Shown here in pieces: positions 44,138 through 53,400 of a stretch of DNA of 64,000 nt. A program made the translations under genes and the position numbers. Positions within the stretch are counted from its first letter, which is position 1, and every line of letters begins with the position of its first letter. The stretch is from CANLBN01 sp050633525 (GTDB lineage: Bacteria > Pseudomonadota > Gammaproteobacteria > Pseudomonadales > Cellvibrionaceae). The DNA is taken from positions 14,754 through 78,753 of the forward strand of contig JBOEGR010000037.1 in NCBI GenBank assembly GCA_050633525.1. The letters run 5' to 3'. The notes beneath the pieces are model-generated. The model had not been told where the DNA came from, did not search any database, and was given only the letters and a program-made list of their open reading frames with translations.

Positions 44138-45487
44138 ATGAGTGCTTACGCAAGTCATATCAATAACCTTCAAGACAAAACAGAAGTCCTCGCCTCTGAA
44201 GATATAATGAGCGATCAAGGCGTATTACTGGCAAAATCGGGCACAACACTCAACCAACAAACTTGTCAAAATATTTTAAAGTTTAAACTATTAAAGCCCC
44301 TCGAAGATTCCATTTTTATTGAAAACCAACTCACTTCAAAACAAATTTTTCAACAAATCATCGATATAGTTAATCGTGATTTTTATCTAAAGTCATTAAA
44401 CACTAAAATCAATAAGAATGGGGCATTGCAAAAGTGTTGCAAAAAATTAGATGAATACCCTCTACTACTTCAAAAACTAACCGTTTTAGACATGGAGCTA
44501 ACCGATGTGTTTCGGCAATCTTTGTTATCAGGTTATTTTGCCTGTCTTTGTGGAGTCTTAGAAAACTACAAGCAGGATAAAGTTGAAGAAAACTTCTTAG
44601 CTGGCATTACTCATGATATCGGATACTTACATATAGATAGACAAATATTGTTAAAACAAGAGACATTAAATGCAGAAGAATGGAAAAAAGTACAATCGCA
44701 TCCGGTTATTGCTTACGAAATTTTAAAACGTATACCCAAATTCCCTAAAAGCAGCGCGAGAGCAGTATTGGAACATCATGAAAACCTAGATGGTTCAGGT
44801 TACCCTAGAGCAAGAACAGTGCATGAGTTGGGTGGTATGGGGCAGCTTATTAATTTACTTGATAATGTGATAGTAATTTATCAAAAGAAATTTAAGCCCC
44901 TAAAGCGAAGTCCTAATGGTGTATTACCCATCATACAAATTAATATGCATTCTTATCTACCGAATGTTGTCTCTACTATTTTTAAACTGCTCAAAATGAT
45001 ACCCCCATCCACTGCAGAAACATCAGATGAGGAGATTATTCGCGAGCTAATTCATTACGTACAACAGAAGCAGCACTACATTAAAACTATTACTAACGCT
45101 ATCCAGCAAGCCAACGACACCATTGGTTTCACCCACCAGAAAAAAACCTTATACGCACTTCAAAATACAGCCATCAATATATTGGTAATTATGAATAGCT
45201 CTGGCTTGGGTAGTGATAGTATTGACTGGGTAGAACAACTGGATAGACACGAGGACCAACAAGCACTCTATAGTGAAGTAGAAGATACGCGGTTAATGCA
45301 AGGCGAACTTATTTTTCAGCTACAATCTTACCAAAAATCAGCTAACGTTTTTATTAATCAATACCCTGATGACTCTGCGACTCAAGAACTAAAGGCAGCA
45401 CTCGATGCCTTTGCAAAAAATGCACGGCCTACAGAGCCTGACAAACTAAAAGAACACTGGCAACAACTTGCCGCAAAAAAAGCATAA
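44138..45487 (+). CDS. HD-GYP domain cyclic-di-GMP phosphodiesterase
   Basis: A 449-residue cytosolic protein. The HD-GYP domain (about 125-260) carries HDIGYLHID (H near 158), SHPVIAYEIL, VLEHHENLDGSGYP with the GYP triad (near 221-223) and ELGGMGQLINLLDNVIVIY. These motifs coordinate metal and hydrolyse cyclic di-GMP. The N-terminus (1-110) has a short beta-rich segment and the C-terminus (about 290-449) is helical with no recognised domain. It is a monocistron between two terminators. Confidence 0.9.
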   Translation: MSAYASHINNLQDKTEVLASEDIMSDQGVLLAKSGTTLNQQTCQNILKFKLLKPLEDSIFIENQLTSKQIFQQIIDIVNRDFYLKSLNTKINKNGALQKCCKKLDEYPLLLQKLTVLDMELTDVFRQSLLSGYFACLCGVLENYKQDKVEENFLAGITHDIGYLHIDRQILLKQETLNAEEWKKVQSHPVIAYEILKRIPKFPKSSARAVLEHHENLDGSGYPRARTVHELGGMGQLINLLDNVIVIYQKKFKPLKRSPNGVLPIIQINMHSYLPNVVSTIFKLLKMIPPSTAETSDEEIIRELIHYVQQKQHYIKTITNAIQQANDTIGFTHQKKTLYALQNTAINILVIMNSSGLGSDSIDWVEQLDRHEDQQALYSEVEDTRLMQGELIFQLQSYQKSANVFINQYPDDSATQELKAALDAFAKNARPTEPDKLKEHWQQLAAKKA

Positions 45488-45511
45488 CGTAAAGGCATAA
45501 AAGAAACACAT

Positions 45512-45541
45512 AAAAAAAAGCCCGCTGTATAGCGGGCTTTT
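45512..45541. terminator. Bidirectional rho-independent terminator
   Basis: AAAAGCCCGCT and AGCGGGCTTTT flank a GTAT loop in a perfect stem, with A-run on the left and T-run on the right, so it can end both the HD-GYP gene and the convergent hppA. Confidence 0.92.
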
Positions 45542-45564
45542 ACCTTAGAAAAAGAGACTCTGTA

Positions 45565-47554
45565 TTAACCTAATAAAGGCGCTATCACTAAGCTGACAAT
45601 CGCCATTACATTAATCAGAATATTCATAGCCGGCCCTGATGTATCTTTAAATGGGTCACCTACCGTATCACCGACCACAACAGCCGAATGAACATCGGTT
45701 CCTTTACCGCCAAAGTTGCCTTTTTCAACATGCTTTTTAGCGTTATCCCAAGCNNTTCGCCATCATTAATGCCATTAGCACACAAGTGATTAAGGCACCG
45801 CCTAACATACCACCTAAGGCTTCAGGACCTAATACAAAGCCAACAACAACAGGAGATGCAACGGCTAGTACACCCGGGAGAATCATTTTTTTCAATGCGG
45901 CTTGAGTAGCAATATCAACACAGCGAGCACTATCTGGTTTTGCCGTGCCTTCCATCAAACCAGGGATTTCTTTAAATTGGCGACGAATTTCCTTAATCAT
46001 TTCAAAGGCTGCATCACCTACTGCACGCATGGTAATCGCACTCACCAAGAAAGGAAAAATGCCACCAATGAACATACCCATCAGCACTAAAGGATTACTA
46101 ATATCCAGCGCGAATTCTGCACCACGGGCCTTCGCAACAGTTTCGATATAAGCCGCAATAATGGCCAGTGCAGCCAAACCTGCTGCACCAATGGCAAACC
46201 CCTTACCAATGGCAGCCGTAGTGTTGCCTACCTCGTCTAAGCCATCGGTAATTTCACGGACATCTTCACCTAGCTCAGCCATTTCAGCAATACCGCCGGC
46301 GTTATCTGCGACAGGGCCATAAGCATCAATTGCCATGGTAATTCCTACCGTTGACAACATCCCCACAGCGCCAATACCCACGCCGTAAACGCCCACCCCC
46401 ATAAAACTAGTCACAAAGATAATCCCAGCGATAACCAATACTGGAATCACAACCGATTCCATACCTACGGCTAAACCGGCAATCATAACGGTAGCGGGTC
46501 CTGTTTCACCGCCTTGAGCAATATCACGCACAGGTTTACCCCCGGTGTAATACTCCGTCACCAAGCCAATAATCATACCGCCGATGGCACCCGCTATTAC
46601 ACACCACCAAACCGAGCTAGCTATCTCAAGAGCGGATATCGTAAACCATGCTGCCAGAATAAAGACGATGGTTGCACCAATAGTCCCCATTCTTAGGGCT
46701 GATGCGGGATCTTTGCCCGCTGACATGCGCACGAAAATAATACCGAAAATAGAACAAATCAAACCGACAGATGCTAATGCTAAAGGCGCCATCATTAATG
46801 CCTCTGGAGCACCCAAGGCATCTAGAGTAATCGTGGAGGCAATGGCAATCGTCGCGATCATGGAACCACAATAGGACTCAAAAATATCCGATCCCATACC
46901 GGCAACATCACCTACGTTATCGCCCACATTATCAGCAATCACACCGGGGTTGCGAGGGTCATCTTCAGGAATACCCGCTTCAACCTTACCCACCAAGTCA
47001 GCGCCGACATCTGCGCTTTTAGTAAAGATCCCACCGCCTACACGAGAGAACAGTGCGACAACAGATGCCCCCATACCAAAGCCATGAATAGCCTCCGCAT
47101 GCTCAGCACCAAAAAAGTAGTAGAGAAGGCCAATACCAATCAACCCCATAGAAGCCACCGCCAAACCCATCACAGAGCCACCAAAGAAGGCAACACTCAA
47201 TGCGCTTTCGGCACCCTCAGTCGCAGCAGCGACGGTTGTACGAACATTGGCTTGGGTCGCTGTATACATGCCGATATAGCCAGCGATAGAAGAACATAGA
47301 GCACCTGCAACAAAGGCAACCGGGGTATGCCAACTTTGAAAGCCGACAAACAACAATACCGTTACGATTAAAGCAAAAATACCTAGGATACTGTATTCAC
47401 GGCGCATAAAAACCATCGCGCCATCGTGAATAGCCTCAGCTATTTCAGCCACAGCGCCTTCACCAGGGGAATACTGAACAATAATTCTATAAATAATAAA
47501 CGCAACAACAAGACCACCGATACCCAGTACCGGGGGCAGTAATAGTAAATCCAT
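45565..47554 (-). CDS. hppA: Membrane H+-translocating pyrophosphatase (broken by NN)
   Basis: HppA hydrolyses PPi and pumps protons across the inner membrane. The visible open frame runs from ATG 47554 (ribosome site AGAGG) to the NN at 45754. It has about 16 membrane segments and the signatures GGGIFTKSADVGADLVGKVE, DDPRNPGVIADNVGDNVGDVAG and DAYGPVADNAGGIAEM. Beyond the NN, in another frame, the conserved C-terminus continues (AWDNAKKHVEKGNFGGKGT, VVGDTVGDPFKDTSGP) to the stop at 45565-45567. The family sequence between the halves is NAGGAWDNAKK. About ten bases should stand where NN is, which also restores the frame, so this is an assembly flaw and not a pseudogene. Confidence 0.93.
45754..45755. 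other. Two-base N placeholder inside hppA
   Basis: The NN interrupts the NAGGAWD motif of hppA and shifts the frame; the expected motif needs roughly ten bases here. Confidence 0.95.
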
Positions 47555-47918
47555 AACAACCTCTAACTTATTTTTATTATCAGGCCCAATGAATCTGGGA
47601 TGATTGAGCTGGCTAAACAGACTCTACATCAAAGCGGGACAAGCCAGCGCTAGACTCATTCTATGCGAGAGCCACCGGTACAGCAACCTTGGTGGCTCAT
47701 AGGCCGAATAAGCTCAATGAAAATACCCCTGATGAAAGATAAATTCACCCAGAGAGCCACCAAATCACCCATATCCACTACAACACATCACCTCCGCTCC
47801 CCACAAAGCATAAAAAACGAGATTTTTAAGACCTATGGCGTACTTTTTTTCAACACGCTTATGGTAGAATCGCGGCCCTTAAAACGCTTTTCCCTTAAAT
47901 CAATCGAAGTTAATTATT
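47555..47918. other. Divergent intergenic region of hppA and ppa
   Basis: About 360 bases between two divergent pyrophosphatase genes; it must contain both promoters. It holds the hairpin at 47669-47698 and a second direct copy of GAGAGCCACC at 47752-47761. No riboswitch that I recognise is present. Confidence 0.55.
47669..47698. promoter_or_regulatory. Hairpin in the hppA/ppa divergent region
   Basis: GAGCCACC at 47669-47676 is the exact reverse complement of GGTGGCTC at 47691-47698, with a 14-base loop. It would be in the leader of a long hppA transcript; function unknown. Confidence 0.4.
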
Positions 47919-48455
47919 ATGAGCTTGAATCTTGTACCTGCGGGCAAAAATGTACCCGACGAAATCAATGTAATTATTGAAATCCCTTTAAACGGCGAGC
48001 CAGTGAAATACGAAGTCGATAAAGACACAGGCGCACTGTTTGTCGACCGTATCCTCGGTACCTCTATGCACTACCCTTGCAACTACGGTTACATCAACAA
48101 CACCCTTTGCGGTGATGGTGACCCTGCCGACGTTATGGTTATCACACGCTTTGGTCTAACCCCTGGTTCTGTTGTTCGCTGTCGCCCCGTTGGCGTACTG
48201 AAAATGACAGATGAGTCTGGTGAAGATGCAAAAATTCTTGCAGTGCCAACTGAAAAAATCAGCCAAATGAATAAAAAAATTCAAAAGCTCGATGACGTGC
48301 CTGAATTACTGCTCAAGCGTATCTCTCATTTCTTTGAACACTATAAAGATTTAGAAGAAGGCAAGTGGGTTAAAATCGAAGGTTGGGAAGATGAAGCCGC
48401 CGCGAAAAAAGAAATAATCGACGCGGTTGAAATGTTTAACAAAGAAAATAGCTAA
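47919..48455 (+). CDS. ppa: Soluble inorganic pyrophosphatase
   Basis: Family I pyrophosphatase, cytosolic, hydrolyses PPi to phosphate with Mg2+. The 178-residue length and motifs match: KYEVDKDTGALFVDR, YPCNYGYINNTLCGDGDPADVMV with the metal-binding aspartates, and FFEHYKDLEEGKWV. The N-terminal MSLNLVPAGKNVPDEINVIIEIP is standard. It is divergent from the membrane pyrophosphatase gene and ends at a strong terminator. Confidence 0.97.
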   Translation: MSLNLVPAGKNVPDEINVIIEIPLNGEPVKYEVDKDTGALFVDRILGTSMHYPCNYGYINNTLCGDGDPADVMVITRFGLTPGSVVRCRPVGVLKMTDESGEDAKILAVPTEKISQMNKKIQKLDDVPELLLKRISHFFEHYKDLEEGKWVKIEGWEDEAAAKKEIIDAVEMFNKENS

Positions 48456-48480
48456 ACATATTAATACGGCTTGAATAATA

Positions 48481-48508
48481 AAAAACCCGGACATGATCCG
48501 GGTTTTTT
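48481..48508. terminator. Bidirectional rho-independent terminator after ppa
   Basis: AAAAACCCGGA and TCCGGGTTTTTT form a perfect stem around CATGA with T-run; it also suits the convergent CHRD gene ending at 48531. Confidence 0.93.
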
Positions 48509-48530
48509 ATTGCCTTTAAAAAGTGCTTAT

Positions 48531-51524
48531 TTACTGTAACTCTTGTAGCTCTGTACCAGAAGCTTCAAAAGCGTAAGCTCCGCTTAATATGCCATCGAGA
48601 CTACGAACTGGACCTTCTGGGCTTGAAAAAGAAATACCATTGTCACTTGGCTCTAGATCGACAAAAGGGATATTATTCGCTCCGCCTACATTCACCGTCG
48701 CGACAGCATTCTGTAGACCACTTAAACTCAAAGTAGAAACAAACTGACCATTGGCAAAATCGGTCACTGTTAAATATCCCACACCTGTCGCCAATGTAGA
48801 AATAGAAGTAGGAAGCTCCTGCGCCCCATTCAATTCAGCTCTCAGCACTCGACTATTTGACGACACTACCTGACCACGTAATTCACCACTAGGATTATCA
48901 GCTGAGTGAACATTGATGTAGTAAGCCCCGGCAGCTAAGTCCGTGAAATTTAAGGTTTGACCTGACAGTATATCGACTTGTGTAGCACGGAAATTTACAT
49001 CAGAACCATTAACGGGCTGCAAAGGCAGAATGACAGGGCCATTCTCACCGGCGAAAGCATTATGTAAGTGAACAGGGCCGACTGGCGCATTCAAAAAAGG
49101 AGTAAAACCCGTTACAGCCGTCGTCAACACAATGGTCTCAGCCTTAGTATCAACCGTCACATAAGTCACACCAGAAATACCTTCTGCGCTAATCACTGCA
49201 GGATTTTCCTGCTGACCTTGTAGCTCTATACGAACAGCTTCGATACCTTCAGGAACAATCTGTCCTCGCAGTTCACCGCTAGCATTGGCCTCTGAGTGTA
49301 CGTTGATGTAGTACCCACCTTGCAACAATTGATCAAAATCGATTGCGGCAATAGCATCAATCTCTGTGCCACTGTAATTAACATCTGAACCATTGACTGA
49401 CTGTAACGGCAAGATCACAGGGCCATTCTCACCAGCGAAACCACTATGCAAATGAACGGGGCCAACGGGTGCATTTAGGAACGGCACAAAACCCGCCACA
49501 TTGACATTGATTCGAAGTGTTTCATCTTCTGTATTCAGCGTCGTATAACTTCTGCCAGCAATACCCTCAGCATTCGCGATAGCCGGGTTTTGTTGCGCGC
49601 CTTCTAAAGCCGAAATAATAACCTGAACATTGTCGGGCGTCACTTGACCACGCAATTCACCTGAAACATTCTCAGCTGAGTGGACATTAAAGTAATAACC
49701 ACCACTCAAGAAATCATTGACATCTTCAACCGCAACAGCAATAGGTTCGCCGTCATTAGAAATAAAGAAACTACCTTGAGTCACATCATCACTTGGCGCC
49801 GCAGTATCATCCAAAGTAATAGCAATGTCACCGTTTGAACCCGCAAAACCATCATGCAAATGAACCGCGCCCAAAGAAGGGCCCGGTTCAACCGCTTCGA
49901 AACCACGAGTACGCACATTTGCCACAACACTAACTGATGAAGCTGAATCATTCACGCTTGTCGAATCGATTGTCACATAAGCAAGCCCTTCTGCATTTGG
50001 GTTATCTATTGATACATCTGCAATTTGTTGATCCGTGGATAACTCTACACGAACAGCCTGAATATCCGATGGAGTAAATTGAGCTCGGATTTCGCCTGTA
50101 GGATTAGCAGCCGAATGCACATTGATATAATTCCGACCTGAATAGTAGTCAGCTGCAACAAAAGCCGATACGGTTGCAGAATCTGTCGTTGCTCGATAAA
50201 AAGTATTATTGATTAGGTTGCCATTCCCGTCGTCAATTAAAACTTCATCTAACACAACCGCAACAGGTCCTGTATCCCCAGCAAATGCTCTGTGCAAATG
50301 CACCGGGCCTATAGGCGCATCAAGAAAAGGAGTAAAACCATTCACTTGAACATTGGCGCGGAGCAAATTGTCATTATTAGTCGTGATATAAGCAACACCA
50401 CCAACCTGATCCGAAGCCGCTGATATTACCGCAGGCACTTCTTGCTCGGTTTGTAGCACCACTCGCTCCACACGAGTATCGTTAGGTAAAATTTGCCCAC
50501 GCACTTCACCAGCAGGATTCTGAGCCGAATGGGCATTCAAATAATAACCGCCATTGAGCATATTTTGGCGATCAACCAAAGTAGCGTTTAAGTCGCTTGA
50601 CCAAAAAGTGCCGCTACTTGCGCCAACTATATTTTCACTGACGTCATTTAAACCGATTAGCACTCGGCCATTTTCACCTGCAAAACCACCGTGTACATGT
50701 GCCATGCTTGCACTAAAACCCAAGGTTTGTAAGTTAACAATAACACTATCGTCTCCACCGATATTATAAGTAAAGTACGCAATAGCTGAAGTATCACGAA
50801 CAGACGGCAATTGATCGAGTAGAACTTCCTGATCAGCTTCCAATACCACACGTACCGTATCGACATCTTCCGTCAGCAACTGCCCTCTTAAAAGGCCGCT
50901 GGGGTTAGACTCGGTGTGAAGATTGAGATACCAGCCTCCCGCAAGAAAGGCAGCCAAGTCATTACCTGACACATCAGCTAAATCATCGATATGCGTACTC
51001 AATGTAAAGACCAAGGGGTCAGCGGTCGCCTCAAAGCCAACTAACACAGGGCCATTCTTTCCTGCAAAAGCGGAGTGAATATGAACCATGGTAATGCGAT
51101 CACTAGGGTCTAAGTTAGTGGCAGTGACAGTCGCGCTAATCTCGCCCGTTATCTCATTTAATGAAAATTGTGCTTGGGCCCGTGCATCGCGATTGAACTC
51201 CGTAAGAGGGTCAACACTAACTTGCTGAGCACGCTGTAAATTAAGCTCTAAGCTGCGTAACTCTACAAGCGATGTAGGGAATTCTTCGATTTCAAAAGAG
51301 GGTAAGGACATCGAAGGCAAAGTCCGTGAAGGGAGTGTAGCGGAAGGAATCGCTGCGGAAGGTAAAACGGCTGATGGCAGTAAATCATTAATAGAACCAC
51401 GTATGGTCACCTCTTCTGCCGGTAGCGGCTCAGCGTTATTACTATTACTGTTGTTACCACCTCCACAAGCTGCAAGAACAATTGAAGCGCCTAAAAATGC
51501 GCCTAGCGTTTTTACTTTTCTCAT
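48531..51524 (-). CDS. Multi-CHRD-domain lipoprotein
   Basis: A 997-residue lipoprotein (signal peptide with lipobox LAAC, cysteine near 20). Residues about 50-80 are a run of five-residue LPSxx repeats. Then come six CHRD domains (about 130 residues each), recognised by the repeated pair VHLHxxFAGxNGPV and YYINVHSxxNPSGELRGQ, and a seventh C-terminal copy that lacks the histidine motif. CHRD was named from chordin and occurs in bacterial extracellular proteins without a known activity. Repeats 5 and 6 are very alike, so recent duplication is likely. It is divergent from a YceI-cytochrome c/ECF sigma operon. A GAGG site precedes the ATG. Confidence 0.88.
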   Translation of the reverse strand: MRKVKTLGAFLGASIVLAACGGGNNSNSNNAEPLPAEEVTIRGSINDLLPSAVLPSAAIPSATLPSRTLPSMSLPSFEIEEFPTSLVELRSLELNLQRAQQVSVDPLTEFNRDARAQAQFSLNEITGEISATVTATNLDPSDRITMVHIHSAFAGKNGPVLVGFEATADPLVFTLSTHIDDLADVSGNDLAAFLAGGWYLNLHTESNPSGLLRGQLLTEDVDTVRVVLEADQEVLLDQLPSVRDTSAIAYFTYNIGGDDSVIVNLQTLGFSASMAHVHGGFAGENGRVLIGLNDVSENIVGASSGTFWSSDLNATLVDRQNMLNGGYYLNAHSAQNPAGEVRGQILPNDTRVERVVLQTEQEVPAVISAASDQVGGVAYITTNNDNLLRANVQVNGFTPFLDAPIGPVHLHRAFAGDTGPVAVVLDEVLIDDGNGNLINNTFYRATTDSATVSAFVAADYYSGRNYINVHSAANPTGEIRAQFTPSDIQAVRVELSTDQQIADVSIDNPNAEGLAYVTIDSTSVNDSASSVSVVANVRTRGFEAVEPGPSLGAVHLHDGFAGSNGDIAITLDDTAAPSDDVTQGSFFISNDGEPIAVAVEDVNDFLSGGYYFNVHSAENVSGELRGQVTPDNVQVIISALEGAQQNPAIANAEGIAGRSYTTLNTEDETLRINVNVAGFVPFLNAPVGPVHLHSGFAGENGPVILPLQSVNGSDVNYSGTEIDAIAAIDFDQLLQGGYYINVHSEANASGELRGQIVPEGIEAVRIELQGQQENPAVISAEGISGVTYVTVDTKAETIVLTTAVTGFTPFLNAPVGPVHLHNAFAGENGPVILPLQPVNGSDVNFRATQVDILSGQTLNFTDLAAGAYYINVHSADNPSGELRGQVVSSNSRVLRAELNGAQELPTSISTLATGVGYLTVTDFANGQFVSTLSLSGLQNAVATVNVGGANNIPFVDLEPSDNGISFSSPEGPVRSLDGILSGAYAFEASGTELQELQ

Positions 51525-51873
51525 ATAACTAACCTCATTTATTTATTGAAATAGCAAATTGCTATCGTTATTTTTTATTCTGACTAGAAAATAAAAATCG
51601 AGGATTAGTACGTTTGCAAGATAGTAAGTTCTAATAAGGCCGATTGATTAAAACTATTCAAATAGTTATTTTTTATTTCGAATAAAAGTGATCATTTAAG
51701 TGTTGGGCCGCCGAAAATGTATTTTTGTAATTATTTTTAATTTTTATCGAATATTTTCATATAGTCGCGTGTTATAGAAAGTGAGGAAGCTTTTAGTTTA
51801 TTCCTTATTCAGTAAACGTTTATAAGTAAAGTTCACTCACACACCCGAGATAAAAATTTTACAGGATAAAAAA
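51525..51873. other. Divergent region between the CHRD gene and the ECF operon
   Basis: About 350 AT-rich bases separating divergent genes; it must contain promoters for both, plausibly including ECF-dependent ones. A 15-base palindrome near the CHRD start is listed separately. I could not define -35/-10 pairs with confidence. Confidence 0.5.
51551..51565 (-). promoter_or_regulatory. 15-base palindrome in the CHRD gene leader
   Basis: ATAGCAA and TTGCTAT flank a single A, a perfect dyad ending 27 bases before the CHRD start codon. It could be an operator or leader element. Confidence 0.35.
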
Positions 51874-52842
51874 ATGAAAAATATAATGAATGAAAAATGG
51901 TTTATTTTTCTCGCATATACAGTATTGGCCCTTAACTTCTCTTCAGCTCATGCTGAAAATAGCCCCGCATGGGTATTAATCGGTGAGCAATCCAAAGTTG
52001 CTTACGGCTCAATCAAAAAAAATGCCGTAGGCGAAGTCAATCACTTTAAAAAGGTGTCAGGTAAAATTGATAAGACTGGAAATGTAAGTATCGCGATTGA
52101 CTTATCGTCTGTTGAAACCTATATCGGCATTCGCAATGAACGCATGGTCAAGTATGTCTTTGGCGAAGATAACCTCACCGCCACACTCACAGCAGCTATC
52201 GACCTACCTAAGATCCACCAATTGGACATAGGCGATACAATGCTAATGGATGTGAATGGCACATTACAATATAGCGACAAGTCTGTTGAAATCGAAACGG
52301 TAATGTTTATTGCCAAGCTAAGTAAGCACCGTTTTGTCGCTACGACTGATGAAATGATTATGCTAAAAACCGAAGCACTTGGCATCAACTCACGCGTCGA
52401 CAAACTCATGGAACTCGCCAAACTCAATAGCATTACTCGTGTCGCTCCGGTCTCTTTACGACTATTATTTGATGGTAATAAAAGCCAAGTTTCAAGCGCG
52501 GCAAATACAGACTCAAAACAAGCACTAAGCGCAGGTAATATTGGGGCAGGTAAAAAACTGTATCGACAATGCCAAGCCTGCCATCAAGTGAAAAAACCAG
52601 TTAATGGTGTAGGGCCACACCTTGTTAATTTACTGAACCGTAAAGCGGGTTCGGTGGAAGACTTCTCTTACTCTAAAGCAACCCAAGAATCTGGTATAGT
52701 ATGGACAGCAGCGACATTAGATCCTTTTTTGGCTAATCCACAAAAGTCCATTGCAGGAAACTCCATGCCCTTTGGTGGAATCAGTAAGGCTGATGACCGC
52801 AAAAACCTCATTGCTTATTTAGAGTCTTTGTCTAAACCATAA
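51874..52842 (+). CDS. YceI-cytochrome c fusion protein
   Basis: A 322-residue periplasmic protein. A signal peptide (about 1-27, ending SSAHA) precedes a YceI-like lipocalin-fold domain (about 33-205), a family that binds polyisoprenoids or amphiphiles. A short linker leads to a class I cytochrome c domain (about 220-322) with the haem site CQACH (C near 233), the GVGPHL segment and a likely distal methionine in NSMPFGGI. Fusion of a lipid-binding domain to a c-type haem suggests redox transfer involving a bound quinone-like ligand (inference). It leads an operon with an ECF sigma factor 31 bases on. Confidence 0.9.
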   Translation: MKNIMNEKWFIFLAYTVLALNFSSAHAENSPAWVLIGEQSKVAYGSIKKNAVGEVNHFKKVSGKIDKTGNVSIAIDLSSVETYIGIRNERMVKYVFGEDNLTATLTAAIDLPKIHQLDIGDTMLMDVNGTLQYSDKSVEIETVMFIAKLSKHRFVATTDEMIMLKTEALGINSRVDKLMELAKLNSITRVAPVSLRLLFDGNKSQVSSAANTDSKQALSAGNIGAGKKLYRQCQACHQVKKPVNGVGPHLVNLLNRKAGSVEDFSYSKATQESGIVWTAATLDPFLANPQKSIAGNSMPFGGISKADDRKNLIAYLESLSKP

Positions 52843-52873
52843 CACTTTATGATAGACATAAAAGAGAGACTGT

Positions 52874-53395
52874 ATGTTTTGGAAAAATAATACGACTAAG
52901 GAAATAGAAAAAGGACTTAAAACACTCTTTCCTCGACTATGGCGTTACTGCTTTATTCTATCTGGTAGTTCAGAAAGAGCCGATGATATTGCGCAGGCAA
53001 GCTGCTTGAGAGCATTGGAAAAGGCCCATCAGTACCGCCCCAACACCGATTTGGACCGATGGTTATTTCGGATTGCAAAAAATATTTGGCTGAATGAACT
53101 ACGCTCCGAGGCCGTTCGCGACCTAGGAGGTATGGCCTCTATTGATGAAATTGACATCCCTGACTATGCTCCCGGGCCTCAATCATCTCTACTCAACAAA
53201 GAATTATTGATGGGCGTAATGGAACTACCTGAAGCGCAAAGAATGATAGTCGCACTAGTGTATATTGAAGGTTATAGTTATGCTGAAGCTGCTGAGAATT
53301 TAGATATCCCAGTAGGAACGGTTATGAGTAGACTGTCGGCGGCTCGTTTAAAACTGGCCAAAAAATTTAAACATTACCAACGTAATGCGGTGTAA
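52874..53395 (+). CDS. ECF-family RNA polymerase sigma factor
   Basis: A 173-residue group 4 sigma factor. Region 2 (about 15-85, ADDIAQASCLRALEKAHQYR and WLFRIAKNIWLNELR) binds the -10 element and core enzyme; region 4 (about 115-165, AQRMIVALVYIEGYSYAEAAENLDIPVGTVMSRL) binds the -35. No region 3 or fused sensor is present. It lies between the YceI-cytochrome gene and its anti-sigma gene, so it probably controls this operon and the divergent CHRD gene (inference). Confidence 0.95.
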   Translation: MFWKNNTTKEIEKGLKTLFPRLWRYCFILSGSSERADDIAQASCLRALEKAHQYRPNTDLDRWLFRIAKNIWLNELRSEAVRDLGGMASIDEIDIPDYAPGPQSSLLNKELLMGVMELPEAQRMIVALVYIEGYSYAEAAENLDIPVGTVMSRLSAARLKLAKKFKHYQRNAV

Positions 53396-53400
53396 CAATT

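Noticed and set aside
47663..47980. A 105-residue frame between hppA and ppa
   Set aside because: It overlaps the ppa start in another frame, has no ribosome site and spans the promoter region.
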